The notes: generated by a model from the letters alone, not told the origin. Positions 16,448 through 25,642 are shown, counted from the first letter of the stretch. The stretch is 64,000 nt of DNA from Pseudomonas lini (GCF_030812475.1 NZ_JAUSSR010000018.1:1-64000), one strand, 5' to 3'. Numbers and translations are program-made.

Positions 16448-18124
16448 ATGGCCGCAATCGACAATACAACCACGGGCAGCGCGCCCCACCACGGGATCAC
16501 CAAGGAGGAGCGCAAGGTCATCTTTGCCTCTTCCCTGGGCACCGTGTTCGAGTGGTACGACTTCTACCTTTACGGCTCGCTTGCCGCGATCATCGCCAAG
16601 CATTTCTTCGCCGGGGTCAACGAAACGACGTCCTTCATCTTCGCGTTGCTCGCATTCGCCGCGGGCTTCGCCGTTCGCCCCTTCGGCGCCATTGTGTTCG
16701 GCCGCCTGGGTGACATGATCGGGCGCAAGCACACCTTCCTCATCACCATCGTGATCATGGGTATCTCCACGGCCATTGTCGGCTTCCTGCCGGGCTACGC
16801 GACCATCGGCGTCGCAGCGCCGATCATCCTCATCACCTTGCGCCTGTTGCAAGGCCTGGCCCTGGGGGGGGAATACGGCGGTGCGGCGACCTACGTCGCC
16901 GAGCATGCGCCCAAAGGCAAGCGCGGCTACTTCACTTCGTGGATCCAGACCACCGCGACCTTGGGCCTGTTCCTGTCACTGCTGGTGATCCTCGCCTGCC
17001 GCACCATTCTAGGCACTGAAGCTTTCGAGGCCTGGGGCTGGCGGATTCCGTTCCTGCTGTCGATCCTGCTGCTGATCATCTCGGTGTACATCCGCCTGCA
17101 ACTCAGCGAGTCGCCGGTGTTCCTGAAAATGAAGGCTGAAGGCAAGTCTTCCAAGGCACCGCTGACCGAATCCTTCGCCCGCTGGGACAACCTCAAGATC
17201 GTCATCATGGCCCTGCTCGGCGGCACTGCCGGCCAGGCCGTGGTCTGGTACACCGGGCAGTTCTACGCGCTGTTCTTCCTGCTGCAGACACTGAAGATCG
17301 ACGCGCAGACCGCCAACCTGCTGATCGCCGGCTCGCTGCTGATCGGTACGCCGTTCTTCGTCATATTCGGCAGCCTGTCCGACCGCATCGGCCGCAAGGG
17401 CATCATCATGGCAGGCTGTATTCTTGCGGCGCTGACCTACTTCCCGATCTTCCATGCGCTGACCCAGTACGGTAACCCCGATGTGTTCGCCGCGCAGGCG
17501 AAGAACCCGGTGAAGGTGATCGCCGATCCCGACCAGTGCTCGTTCCAGTTCGACCCGGTGGGCAAGGCCAAATTCACCAGCTCCTGCGACCTGGCCAAGA
17601 CGGTGTTGGCGAAACGGGCCATCCCCTATGAGAACGTGAAGGCCGAACCCGGCACCGTGGCGCAGGTGCGCATCGGCGACAAAGTCATCCAGAGCTTCGA
17701 GGGCACCGGCATGCCGGCCGCCGACTTCAAGGCCAAGAATGACGCCTTCGTCGCGACCCTGGGTTCGTCGCTCAAGCAAGCCGGCTACCCCGAGAAGGCC
17801 GACCCGGCCAAGACCAACTATCCGATGGTGCTGCTGCTCCTGACTATCCTGGTGATCTACGTGACCATGGTCTACGGCCCGATCGCCGCCTGGCTGGTGG
17901 AACTGTTCCCGGCGCGCATCCGCTACACCTCGATGTCGCTGCCGTACCACATCGGCAACGGCTGGTTCGGCGGCTTTCTGCCTACGGTAGCGTTCGCGAT
18001 GGTCGCGGCTACCGGTGATATCTACTACGGGCTGTGGTACCCGATCGTCATCGCGGTGATGACGGCGATCCTGGGTATCTTCTTCCTGCCGGAAACCAAG
18101 GATCGGGAAATCCATCACACCTGA
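16448..18124 (+). CDS. MHS-family MFS transporter
   Basis: The 558-residue protein starts its first helix with SLGTVFEWYDFYLYGSLAA, the hallmark of metabolite:H+ symporters of the ShiA/ProP/KgtP group, and has the MFS loop GRLGDMIGRKHTF, then GLALGGEYGGAATYVAEHAP. The second-half motif is SLSDRIGRKG. Between helices 8 and 9 there is an insertion of about 100 hydrophilic residues (starting near NPDVFAAQAKNP) with two cysteines (DQC and SSC), predicted on the outer side. Such proteins import carboxylates or related small metabolites. It faces the porin gene convergently and the amidase divergently; together they could form an uptake and hydrolysis set. Confidence 0.88.
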   Translation: MAAIDNTTTGSAPHHGITKEERKVIFASSLGTVFEWYDFYLYGSLAAIIAKHFFAGVNETTSFIFALLAFAAGFAVRPFGAIVFGRLGDMIGRKHTFLITIVIMGISTAIVGFLPGYATIGVAAPIILITLRLLQGLALGGEYGGAATYVAEHAPKGKRGYFTSWIQTTATLGLFLSLLVILACRTILGTEAFEAWGWRIPFLLSILLLIISVYIRLQLSESPVFLKMKAEGKSSKAPLTESFARWDNLKIVIMALLGGTAGQAVVWYTGQFYALFFLLQTLKIDAQTANLLIAGSLLIGTPFFVIFGSLSDRIGRKGIIMAGCILAALTYFPIFHALTQYGNPDVFAAQAKNPVKVIADPDQCSFQFDPVGKAKFTSSCDLAKTVLAKRAIPYENVKAEPGTVAQVRIGDKVIQSFEGTGMPAADFKAKNDAFVATLGSSLKQAGYPEKADPAKTNYPMVLLLLTILVIYVTMVYGPIAAWLVELFPARIRYTSMSLPYHIGNGWFGGFLPTVAFAMVAATGDIYYGLWYPIVIAVMTAILGIFFLPETKDREIHHT

Positions 18125-18133
18125 TCCTGGCGT

Positions 18134-18161
18134 TTGCCCTCTCCCCCGGGGGAGAGGGCAA
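18134..18161. terminator. Perfect palindrome between convergent genes
   Basis: Arms TTGCCCTCTCCCCC and GGGGGAGAGGGCAA pair with essentially no loop over 28 bases. This CCCTCTCC palindrome is common in Pseudomonas intergenic regions and probably acts as a bidirectional terminator despite lacking a T-run. Confidence 0.7.
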
Positions 18162-18167
18162 CACTTC

Positions 18168-19397
18168 TCAGAAGTAGTAGCCGATGTTGATGTTGGTCCG
18201 GTAGTACCACTCGTTGCTGCCGATCGAGCTTGTGTTAGTGAAGCCGGTACCGTTTTCCGCACCGCCGTAGGGGTTGGCGTTTCTCGCCCACGTCAGGTCG
18301 ACCCACGCCATGATCGGCATCGCCAGGAACTGTGCGCCGACGGTGTACATCTGCGAATCATCCCAACCGCTCTGGTCTTTCATCATGCGGCTGTAGTCGT
18401 TGTACAGTTTGATCTTCTTCAATTGCCCCAGCTTCGGCGTCGCAATGTCATAGCCGACGTTCAGCGAGGCGATGGTTGCCTTGGAGGCGATCAGGTACGC
18501 GGGCGTCAGGCCGTTGCCGCCCATCAGCACCGAGTCGTTGCTGACGCCGGCGGGATTTTTCGGGTCGTACTCGTAGCGGATGCCCTGGGTGCTGACGGTC
18601 CATTGGCCGGCATTGATCACGGCGTGAATGCCGCCGGCCCAGTAATCACCGTCATCGCGGGTCGTGGCGTTGTACAGCTGGGCCGCGGCCACTGAAGCAC
18701 CGACCTCGGCTTTCCAGCCGTCGTTGACAAAGGTCCGCGTCACGCGGGCGTTGATCTGATTGTGCTTCTCGTTGTCCTGGCGCGACTGGGTGAAGGGGAT
18801 CGCGTTGTCCTTGAGGTCGGCGTAGCGTCCGACTTCCGGCGAGTAGCGGATGTCCGAGGGCAACATGCGCGGAAAGTACCCCAGTTGCAGATCCCAGTCC
18901 TTGTCCTTGTAGCTGTACTTCAGGCCCGACCCGGCGCTGACGCCATAGCCCATGAAGAATGGCAGGTGATAACTCCAGCCGAATTGCGGGTAGGGTTCCA
19001 GGCCGAACGGTTTGAACGGCGCGCCCAGTTGCAGGTTCGAATTGCTGTTGAAGCGATAGCCGACGAAGCCGCGATCGATGGAGCGTTTGCCGTCGTCCTG
19101 GAACCAGTAACCGACGTCACTGAACAGATTCTTGTAAGTCGCCTGGACGTCGATGCGGAAGGTGTCGAACAGGAACCGGCCATTGTTTTCAGTGGTGTCC
19201 CAATGCTCGTCGCGGTAGTTGGTGCGCAACGCGCCACCGATGTCCAGGCTGCTCTGGCCATCGTCGCTGCGCCAGGCGATATGCGGGAAAGGCTTTTTAC
19301 CTTTAGTCGAGGTCACGGGCGCGGCAGGGCCGGGCTCGCCGGCGAAACTTGCGCAGCTGGTCATCATCAGCCCGAGACATATCACGTAATTCTTCAT
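18168..19397 (-). CDS. Outer-membrane porin
   Basis: The ATG at 19397 is preferred to the GTG six bases upstream because GGGGAAG precedes it at good distance. A Sec signal peptide (MKNYVICLGLMMTSCASFAG) is followed by about 390 residues of alternating beta strands rich in Tyr, Trp, Gly and Asn, such as GVSAGSGLKYSYKDKDWDLQ and TNINIGYYF with the C-terminal Phe used by BAM. The fold is a 16-18 strand specific porin, distantly like OprO/OprP or OprD types. There is no phosphate-binding signature that I can identify. It lies convergent with the MHS transporter. Confidence 0.85.
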   Translation of the reverse strand: MKNYVICLGLMMTSCASFAGEPGPAAPVTSTKGKKPFPHIAWRSDDGQSSLDIGGALRTNYRDEHWDTTENNGRFLFDTFRIDVQATYKNLFSDVGYWFQDDGKRSIDRGFVGYRFNSNSNLQLGAPFKPFGLEPYPQFGWSYHLPFFMGYGVSAGSGLKYSYKDKDWDLQLGYFPRMLPSDIRYSPEVGRYADLKDNAIPFTQSRQDNEKHNQINARVTRTFVNDGWKAEVGASVAAAQLYNATTRDDGDYWAGGIHAVINAGQWTVSTQGIRYEYDPKNPAGVSNDSVLMGGNGLTPAYLIASKATIASLNVGYDIATPKLGQLKKIKLYNDYSRMMKDQSGWDDSQMYTVGAQFLAMPIMAWVDLTWARNANPYGGAENGTGFTNTSSIGSNEWYYRTNINIGYYF

Positions 19398-19632
19398 GCT
19401 CACTTCCCCTGCAATAGTGGGCGCTACAAAGTGACCGGCAACACTTTCCCGCTTGCCTTGAAAGCGGCAATGAGTGAGTGACTTCGAGTGTTGCGGTATT
19501 GGAGTGCGTTGTTGTTTTTGCTGTTTCGTAGGTGATACGGCGTCTGACCTATGAACCTGATTGGGATAGAGCAGAAACTATGCCAAGTGGGAGAGGGTGC
19601 TTGATGGTTGAATAAAATCCTGTAAAAACAAT

Positions 19633-19647
19633 TGTTTATATGGGAAA
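19633..19647. promoter_or_regulatory. Weak candidate IclR-type operator
   Basis: GTTTATATGGGAAAC resembles the 33.9-34.1 kb palindromes (GTTTCATATGTGAAAC) but lacks one base and has one substitution. It lies ~235 bases upstream of the porin. Low confidence: it could be chance. Confidence 0.25.
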
Positions 19648-19773
19648 CGAATTTATTTGTATTGCCCGTGAAACGTGGACTTCAGGGAGTAACGAAACTG
19701 CACGTTATGTGTGCGTCCTTACTCGACTTGCTTTCAAAAGGGCCTTTCATAAGGAAACACAGATAACGCAATA

Positions 19774-19877
19774 CCTGTAGGAGCCAGCTTGCTGGCGATG
19801 GACTCAAGTGCGCCGCGTTGAACCAGATTGCACGCGTTATCGTTCACGACCATCGCTGGCAAGCCAGCTCCTACAGG
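19774..19877. repeat. Inverted REP pair
   Basis: CCTGTAGGAGCCAGCTTGCT at the left and the reversed form CTGGCAAGCCAGCTCCTACA at the right, about 50 bases apart: a BIME-like arrangement. Confidence 0.85.
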
Positions 19878-19930
19878 GGACCGGGTTCAAGCTGGAACGC
19901 GAGGTGGCTTCCAAACGGGTGAAAACCAAA

Positions 19931-19958
19931 AAAAAGGCCGACAAAGTGTCGGCCTGTT
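19931..19958 (-). terminator. Terminator of the Rieske catabolic operon
   Basis: The stem AGGCCGACA / TGTCGGCCT (9 bp) with loop AAG is followed on the minus strand by a run of nine T. It sits 24 bases after the reductase stop codon and closes the long minus-strand operon. Confidence 0.92.
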
Positions 19959-19981
19959 TAATGGATGAACTAGAACAACGG

Positions 19982-20941
19982 TTATAAGTCGAGTACCAAC
20001 CGCCGACTCTTGCAACCCGACACACATACCATCATCGACTTGTTCGCCGCACGCTCGGCTTTGGTCAGCACGCCGTCGCGATGATCGACGTCACCTTCCA
20101 GGACCCGTGTTTCGCACGAACCACACACCCCTTCACGACAGCTGTATTCAATGTCGCAACCCGCCTCGAGCAGCACGTCGAGCAAACTCAAGCCCGGTTC
20201 GATGGACAGGGTCTTGCCGGTTTTTTTCAGCTCCACGCTGTAGCTGCTCTGCGCATCTTCGGACGGTGGCAACTCCGCCGCGGCGAAGCGCTCGATATGG
20301 GCGTGGGGGTAACCCAGGCCTTCGCAGGTGCTTTCGAAGGCGTCGAGCATCGGCGTCGGCCCGCAGCAATAGAAGTGCGTGTCAGCCGGCTGGCCCGCCA
20401 GGTAGGCGCTCAAGTCCGGTGGCATGCCTTTTTCGTCGTTGAAGTGGTACAGCACGTTGGCGCCCAGGCCGCTGAGTTCTTCGACCAGCGCGGCTTCCTG
20501 CCGTGAGCGGGCGCAATAGATCAGCTCGGCGGATTTTCCCAGGGCCAGCAGTTGGCGGAACATGCAGTAGATCGGCGTGATGCCGATGCCACCGGCCACC
20601 AGCACGCTGTGTCTGGCGTTGAGGTCGAGCTGGAAGTTATTGCGCGGCGAAGAGATCGGCAATTGCATGCCGACCCGCAATTGCCCGTGCACGAACTCCG
20701 AGCCACCACGGCTGTTGCGATCGCGCAGGATGCCGACCACGTAACGGCCGCGATCGCTCGGCGAATTGAGCAACGAGTAGCTGCGCACCAGGCCGTTGGG
20801 CAGGTGCAGGTCAATGTGCGAGCCGGCTTCGAACGGAGGAAAGACCGTGTCGCCATACGGCCGCAACTCGACGCTGATGATGCCTTCGGCTTCGTAGCGC
20901 AGGGTATGCACGAGCGCGGTGAGGGGGGAGGAATTGGACAT
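19982..20941 (-). CDS. Oxygenase reductase (PDR/VanB type, FMN + [2Fe-2S])
   Basis: 319 residues. Flavin-binding region RSYSLLNSPSD (the RxYSL motif), NAD-binding GGIGITPI and YCCGPTPMLDAF, then a C-terminal plant-type ferredoxin with CREGVCGSCETRVL (CxxxxCxxC) and a later Cys near SMMVCVSGC. This is the layout of phthalate dioxygenase reductase, vanillate demethylase VanB and relatives, which pass electrons from NAD(P)H to a Rieske oxygenase. It lies ~68 bases after the Rieske oxygenase gene, its evident partner, and is the last gene before the terminator. Confidence 0.93.
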   Translation of the reverse strand: MSNSSPLTALVHTLRYEAEGIISVELRPYGDTVFPPFEAGSHIDLHLPNGLVRSYSLLNSPSDRGRYVVGILRDRNSRGGSEFVHGQLRVGMQLPISSPRNNFQLDLNARHSVLVAGGIGITPIYCMFRQLLALGKSAELIYCARSRQEAALVEELSGLGANVLYHFNDEKGMPPDLSAYLAGQPADTHFYCCGPTPMLDAFESTCEGLGYPHAHIERFAAAELPPSEDAQSSYSVELKKTGKTLSIEPGLSLLDVLLEAGCDIEYSCREGVCGSCETRVLEGDVDHRDGVLTKAERAANKSMMVCVSGCKSRRLVLDL

Positions 20942-21009
20942 CGGTCACCTCTTTTCGACAGTTCGCAAATCGACACGCCCGCCGGCCTGAACGGGATGCA
21001 CGATCCGGT

Positions 21010-22044
21010 TCATGGCAACTGCTTCGCATCAATAAGCTCAAGCTGAGCCTTGGCCGCATTTTTCAGGTAGCGACGCAGGCGCACCACACCGAGGTCATGC
21101 TGGTACAGGTTTTCCCGTTGGTTGGCGTCCGGCTCCATGAATTCGAGCAGCACCCGATCCTGTTCCAGCACCGCCCAGTGCCGCGCTTCCAGACGGTTCT
21201 TGTAGAGGAAGCGCCAAGTGTCCCGCTGCCAGCCGGTCAGTGGCCGGCAACGCCAGTGGAACACCGCCGACAAGGAACGGCTGCTCGGCGTGTAGCTGCC
21301 GATGATGGTGAAGTTGCCGCCGGGACCGCCGGTTTTCGGGTACGGTATTTCCAGTCGCAGCCAGTGGCAGCTGTTGTCCATGAATTCGGTCCAGTCGAAG
21401 TTCACCCCGCGCTGGCCTTCCTTCTCGAAGAAGAAACCATGGTCGGTGTCGCGGGTGACGAACTTGGCCGTGGCTTCGCCTTCGCTCATGGAGTGCGACA
21501 TCTTGTGCAGGTAAGTGCCGTGCATCGGGTCCATGACGTTGTCGATGACGTAGCGGTAATCGCCTTTCCACTCGGCGTAGCACAGGAAGCTGCTCCATTC
21601 CGGGGAGGTCAGTTGCTCGGGCAACACCAGTTCCGGCGGGGAGTCCTCGTGAGGATTGGCGGCGTTGTAGAGAAAGATCGCGCCCGCGGCTTCACGGGTG
21701 TGGAACATCCGCGTCGGGCGGCTGCCTTCGAGTTTGCAACCGGGGCTGCCGGGGACTTTGGTCACGGTGCCATCGCAGCGCACTTCGACGCCGTGATAAG
21801 GGCATTGCAGGCGATCACCCAGCACCGGGCCCTGGGACAACGGCGCACCGCGATGGGGGCAGTGATCTTCCAGGGCATGCACGCTGCCATCATTGTCGCG
21901 CCACAGGGCAATCTTGTAGCCCAGGCGACGGATCGACAGCGGCTTTTCGCCCAGTTGATCGGACGGCAGCACCGGGAACCACAGGTTCTTCAAGCCATTG
22001 GCCAATAGATTTTCAACAGGATCGACGGTTGTATTCATGTTCAT
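21010..22044 (-). CDS. Rieske non-heme iron oxygenase, alpha subunit
   Basis: 344 residues. The Rieske cluster ligands are CPHRGAPLSQG and LQCPYHG (CxH...CxxH) at about 62-85. The mononuclear iron site is DNVMDPMHGTYLH (Dx3Dx2Hx4H) at about 167-179. Size and absence of a beta-subunit gene fit single-component-type oxygenases such as VanA-like demethylases and phthalate-type enzymes. It probably hydroxylates or demethylates an aromatic or cyclic substrate with O2, using the downstream reductase. The small protein just upstream is likely co-translated. Confidence 0.93.
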   Translation of the reverse strand: MNMNTTVDPVENLLANGLKNLWFPVLPSDQLGEKPLSIRRLGYKIALWRDNDGSVHALEDHCPHRGAPLSQGPVLGDRLQCPYHGVEVRCDGTVTKVPGSPGCKLEGSRPTRMFHTREAAGAIFLYNAANPHEDSPPELVLPEQLTSPEWSSFLCYAEWKGDYRYVIDNVMDPMHGTYLHKMSHSMSEGEATAKFVTRDTDHGFFFEKEGQRGVNFDWTEFMDNSCHWLRLEIPYPKTGGPGGNFTIIGSYTPSSRSLSAVFHWRCRPLTGWQRDTWRFLYKNRLEARHWAVLEQDRVLLEFMEPDANQRENLYQHDLGVVRLRRYLKNAAKAQLELIDAKQLP

Positions 22045-22065
22045 TTCTTATTGTCCTCCGGCGGG

Positions 22066-22293
22066 TCATTCGCCCAGCCGAACCATCAGGGTTTTATAGG
22101 CATCCACAGTCCACTCGCCGGTGGTCAGCGGGCAGGGCGGCCCGGCCAGGTTCAGGTGCGCGAGCAGGTCGGGCAGCTCGGTCACGCCATTGCCGAAAGC
22201 GCGTTCGATGGAGTCGCCCAGCAACTCTTCGAACTGGGTGTTGGGCCGTTTGCGAGCCTGATGGGGCTCCAGGTAGGGTTCGGTATTGCTCAT
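22066..22293 (-). CDS. Small helical protein associated with the Rieske oxygenase
   Basis: The start at 22293 (MSNTEPYLEPHQARKRPNTQ) follows GGAGG by eight bases and gives 75 residues; an in-frame start 15 bases upstream is less likely. It is mainly helical (FEELLGDSIERAFGNGVTEL, PDLLAHLNLAGP). From memory it matches small proteins annotated as recombinase-like helix domain proteins that sit beside Rieske oxygenases. A role as accessory subunit is an inference from position: 21 bases before the oxygenase start. Confidence 0.75.
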   Translation of the reverse strand: MSNTEPYLEPHQARKRPNTQFEELLGDSIERAFGNGVTELPDLLAHLNLAGPPCPLTTGEWTVDAYKTLMVRLGE

Positions 22294-22359
22294 CTCATTG
22301 ACCTCCATTGCGTACTCGTTCGCGGATCATTTCGCGCACGGGAATAAAGTCGTGTTCGC

Positions 22360-23325
22360 TCAAGGTTTCGGTTTGTCGGTGAGGAACTTGCCCTGGGGCG
22401 CTTCGACGTGTTGCTGGCGCCGGGTATTGCCATCGATGCCGCCGGCGATCGCCCATTCGGCGAACACCGTGGGGCCGGGCTCGAAGGTGCGGGGCTCCCA
22501 TTCGCCGGTCAGCTGGTCTTCGTCGGCGTAGTACTCGACCAGCGCGCCGGCCGGGTTCTTGAAGTACCAGAAAAACGCGGACGACACCGGGTGCCGGCCG
22601 GGGCCGATTTCCGTGGCCCAGCCGCGGCGGGAAATGTGCATGCCGCCACCGAACACTTCGTGCACATCGCGCACGGTGAAGGCGACGTGGTTCAGGCCGG
22701 CGCGAGGGGCGGGCAGTTGCAACATGAACAGGTCGTGGTGGCCGCCTTCCTCGGCAGTGCGCAGGAACGCGCCGCGGTCCGGATAACGGTCCGAGGCCTG
22801 GAAGCCGAAGCGCTCGTGGTAGAAGGCTTCGCAGGCGTTGACGTCCGTGACGAAGAACACCACGTGCCCGACTTCGATCGGCGTGGCGTGGTCGTAGATC
22901 GGCGCCGCCTTGTTGATCCGGCCTTTTGTCTGCCAGGTGTTATGGCCACTGCACTCGATCTGCAGTTCCCGCTTGCGCGTCACCTGCAGACGGATCGCCA
23001 GGCCATTGGGGTCCGTGCAACCAATGCGCCCGTCAGCTTCGATGAAGCCGGGATCGTTGGCGATGCGCTCGCTATACAGTTTCAGGTCGGCCTCGCTGTC
23101 GACGCCCCAGACCACTTCGCGTACGGTCGAACCGGCTTCGATCGCCGGCGGCAAACCAGCCTTGTTGATGTCGGCGAGCACCACGCGGCAGCCGTTGAGG
23201 GTTTCGAAGATCACCTCGTCAGGCTGCTCGCTGACCTTGCTCAGGCCCCAGTCGCTGAAAAACCGCACGCTGGTCTCGAGGTCCTCGACGCCGTAGGTGA
23301 CTTCATCAATACCTAGAACGCTCAT
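22360..23325 (-). CDS. Two-domain VOC (extradiol-type) dioxygenase
   Basis: 321 residues in two VOC modules. The catalytic C-terminal module shows the 2-His-1-Glu metal site: His in EVGHVVFFVTD (~153), His in GLNHVAFTVRD (~214) and Glu in GALVEYYADED (~265). The N-terminal module (MSVLGIDEVTYGVEDLETS) is structural. These proteins cleave catecholic rings next to the diol with Fe(II), so it may open the ring hydroxylated by the Rieske system. The C-terminal ~55 residues are polar. Its start overlaps the end of the aldehyde dehydrogenase gene by 4 bases. Confidence 0.88.
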   Translation of the reverse strand: MSVLGIDEVTYGVEDLETSVRFFSDWGLSKVSEQPDEVIFETLNGCRVVLADINKAGLPPAIEAGSTVREVVWGVDSEADLKLYSERIANDPGFIEADGRIGCTDPNGLAIRLQVTRKRELQIECSGHNTWQTKGRINKAAPIYDHATPIEVGHVVFFVTDVNACEAFYHERFGFQASDRYPDRGAFLRTAEEGGHHDLFMLQLPAPRAGLNHVAFTVRDVHEVFGGGMHISRRGWATEIGPGRHPVSSAFFWYFKNPAGALVEYYADEDQLTGEWEPRTFEPGPTVFAEWAIAGGIDGNTRRQQHVEAPQGKFLTDKPKP

Positions 23326-24818
23326 AACCCTACCTCTCGTTGCACACTGGCCCAGGCCAGTGGCTGTTCATTCATGCCCCAATAGAGGCTCTTCTGTTCC
23401 ATGTACTGCAGGATGCCCAGGCGGCCTTTTTCACGGCCCAGGCCGCTGTCGCGCCAGCCACCGAACGGGGTGGAAATCGAGAACTGCTTGTAGGTGTTGA
23501 TCCACACCGTACCGGCCTGGATTTTTCGACCCAGGGCCCAGGCGCGCTTGTAGTCGCGGGTCCAGATGCCGGCGGCGAGGGCGTACAGGCTGTCGTTGGC
23601 CTGCTCGAGCAATTGCGCTTCGTCATCGAAGGGCATGGCCACCAGCACCGGGCCGAAGATCTCTTCCTGGCACACCTGCTGACTGTTGTTCAAGCCTTCG
23701 AGGATGGTCGGCGGGTAGTAATAACCCTGGTCGTACACGCCGCCGCCCGGGCGATCGCCACCGAGCAGCAGGCGTCCGCCTTCGGCTATCCCAAGCGCAA
23801 CATAACGCTCCACCGACTCGCGGTGTGCGGCGCTGATCAACGGCCCCATCTGGGTACGTTCATCGGCCGGATCACCAACGCGCAGATCGGCCGCAGCCGC
23901 CACCAGGCGCGCCATGAAGGGTTCGTACAACGCGCGGGCGACAAACAACCGCGAGCCGGCGATGCAGGCTTCGCCTGAAGAGCTGAAGATGCCGTACAGC
24001 ACACCGGCCACCGCGTGGTCGAGGTCGGCGTCGTCGAGGACGATGGTCGGCGATTTGCCGCCCAGTTCCAGCGACACCGGCATCATCTTGTCGGCGGCAA
24101 TGTGGGCAATGTGTTTGCCGGTCTTGGTGCCGCCGGTGAACGACACACGCTTGACCAGCGGATGGCGGGTCAAGGCATCACCGAGCAGAGAACCCTTGCC
24201 CGGCAACACGCTGAGCAAGCCCTTCGGCAACCCGGCCTCTTCGCAGATATGCGCCAGCTGCAAGGCCATCAGCGGGGTGATTTCCGCCGGTTTGATCACC
24301 ACCGCGTTGCCCGCCGCCAGGGCCGGCGCGACCTTCTGCGCTTCGCTGGCAATCGGCGAGTTCCACGGGGTAATCGCGGCGATCACGCCCATGGGTTCGT
24401 AGACGCTCATGCTGACGAAGTCACCACGGGACGGCGTGATGGTTTCCTCGAGGGTTTCACAGGCCGCGGCGAAGAACTGGAAGGTGCCGGCCGCGCTGGC
24501 CACCAGGGCACGGGTTTCGTTGATCGGTTTGCCGTTGTCCTGGCGCTGCAACTGCGCCAGTTCTTCACTGCGTGCGCGGATCAGTTCGGCGATGCGGTAC
24601 AGCACACTGGCGCGTTCATGGGGTTTGCGCTGCGCCCAGCCGCTGTGCAGAAACGCCTGGTGGGCACCTTGCACGGCGTCTTCCACGTCGTCGACACTGG
24701 CGGCGTTGAGCCAGGCCACGGCCTCGCCGGTGGCGGGGTAGCAGGTGGCGTAGCGCTCGCCACGCCCCAGGCGCCAGTCGCCGGCAATGCAGATAGGTAA
24801 AGTCTGTTCGAGAGTCAT
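23322..24818 (-). CDS. Aldehyde dehydrogenase
   Basis: The start at 24818 (MTLEQTLPICIAGDW) gives 498 residues. All ALDH marks are present: ITPWNSPIASEAQKVAPALA, GGTKTG cofactor turn, general base Glu in LELGGKSPTIVLDDAD, catalytic Cys in SSGEACIAGSRLFV and EEIFGPVLVAMPF. The Cys flank (EACIAG) is less usual than GQCCxAG but retains the nucleophile. It oxidises an aldehyde with NAD(P)+ to an acid. It lies ten bases after the aspartate dehydrogenase stop and overlaps the VOC gene. Confidence 0.93.
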   Translation of the reverse strand: MTLEQTLPICIAGDWRLGRGERYATCYPATGEAVAWLNAASVDDVEDAVQGAHQAFLHSGWAQRKPHERASVLYRIAELIRARSEELAQLQRQDNGKPINETRALVASAAGTFQFFAAACETLEETITPSRGDFVSMSVYEPMGVIAAITPWNSPIASEAQKVAPALAAGNAVVIKPAEITPLMALQLAHICEEAGLPKGLLSVLPGKGSLLGDALTRHPLVKRVSFTGGTKTGKHIAHIAADKMMPVSLELGGKSPTIVLDDADLDHAVAGVLYGIFSSSGEACIAGSRLFVARALYEPFMARLVAAAADLRVGDPADERTQMGPLISAAHRESVERYVALGIAEGGRLLLGGDRPGGGVYDQGYYYPPTILEGLNNSQQVCQEEIFGPVLVAMPFDDEAQLLEQANDSLYALAAGIWTRDYKRAWALGRKIQAGTVWINTYKQFSISTPFGGWRDSGLGREKGRLGILQYMEQKSLYWGMNEQPLAWASVQREVGL

Positions 24819-24828
24819 GGACTGTCCC

Positions 24829-25632
24829 TTAAATCGAAATCGCGTGGGCATGGTTGCCCAGTGCGCGGACCACGCTGTACACGGTCAACGCCGAGGTCTT
24901 CGGGTTGGCCACCAGCGGCTTGCCGCGCAAACTCAGTTCGAAACCGCCAAAAGCGCCGCGAGCTTCGAAGTGATGCACGTTCTCCTCGCTCAGCGGGTCG
25001 GCGATCAGCGTCACGTGGGTGCGATCCAGGCCGAGCCCGGCCAGCGACAGGGTCGCGGCGACGTTGGCATTCTTCGGGTAGAGCCGGGCCGCTTCCCGGG
25101 CGCTGCCCTGGAAGATCACCGTGGCTTCGCTGATGCTGTCCAGATCGCAGGCCTGTTCGGCCGGGGTGTTTTTCCAGGCGCGGGCCGGCTTGCGCCCGGT
25201 GTAGTTGACCGAGTCGAGACCGCCGACCTTGGCCGCCGACAGCGCATCGATGCCGCCGATGGCGCCGGGCAACAATTCGATGCGGGTCTGGCCGCGTTCG
25301 GCCGCCGCCTCCAGGCGTTCCACCAGGCCGACTTCGGACAGCGCGCCGACCGAGACGATCAGGCAGGCGATGCCGCGTTCCAGCGCCGGCAACACATGTT
25401 CCTCTATGGCGCGATGGCCGGCGCACTCGACCAACAGGTCGGGGCGCGCATCGGCCGGCAGCGCGGTGAGCACCTGCGGCGGTTGTTTGAAACTGGCAAG
25501 CCGCTGGCGAACAAGCTCTTCCGAGCCGGCCGAGGCGATCACATAGTCGACGCACAGCTGCGGGTCTTTCTCCAGCAGTTCGAGCACGCCGACGCCGATG
25601 GCGCCGCAGCCGATCATGGTGATGTGCAACAT
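24829..25632 (-). CDS. L-aspartate dehydrogenase-like enzyme
   Basis: 267 residues with an N-terminal Rossmann turn GCGAIGVGVLELL and the DUF108 catalytic region: VSVGALSEVGLVERLEAAA, LLPGAIGGIDALSAAKVGG, YPKNANVAATLSLAGLGLDR and the ending NPKTSALTVYSVVRALGNHA. This is the NadX/aspartate dehydrogenase family, which interconverts L-aspartate and iminoaspartate/oxaloacetate with NAD(P). From memory the homologous PAO1 gene (PA3505) was characterised as an aspartate dehydrogenase. Its place in a catabolic operon suggests an amino product or intermediate rather than NAD synthesis. Confidence 0.9.
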   Translation of the reverse strand: MLHITMIGCGAIGVGVLELLEKDPQLCVDYVIASAGSEELVRQRLASFKQPPQVLTALPADARPDLLVECAGHRAIEEHVLPALERGIACLIVSVGALSEVGLVERLEAAAERGQTRIELLPGAIGGIDALSAAKVGGLDSVNYTGRKPARAWKNTPAEQACDLDSISEATVIFQGSAREAARLYPKNANVAATLSLAGLGLDRTHVTLIADPLSEENVHHFEARGAFGGFELSLRGKPLVANPKTSALTVYSVVRALGNHAHAISI

Positions 25633-25642
25633 GACGAAGTCC

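Larger units (their letters stand above)
19398..19981. other. Intergenic region with REP pair and terminator
   Basis: This 584-base region contains the porin promoter, a weak operator-like sequence (19633-19647), an inverted REP pair (19774-19877) and the terminator of the large catabolic operon (19931-19958). No gene is seen. Confidence 0.6.

Noticed and set aside
17009..18262. 417-codon frame opposite the MHS transporter
   Set aside because: Antisense shadow in high-GC DNA, rich in Asp, Gln and His, without a start signal.
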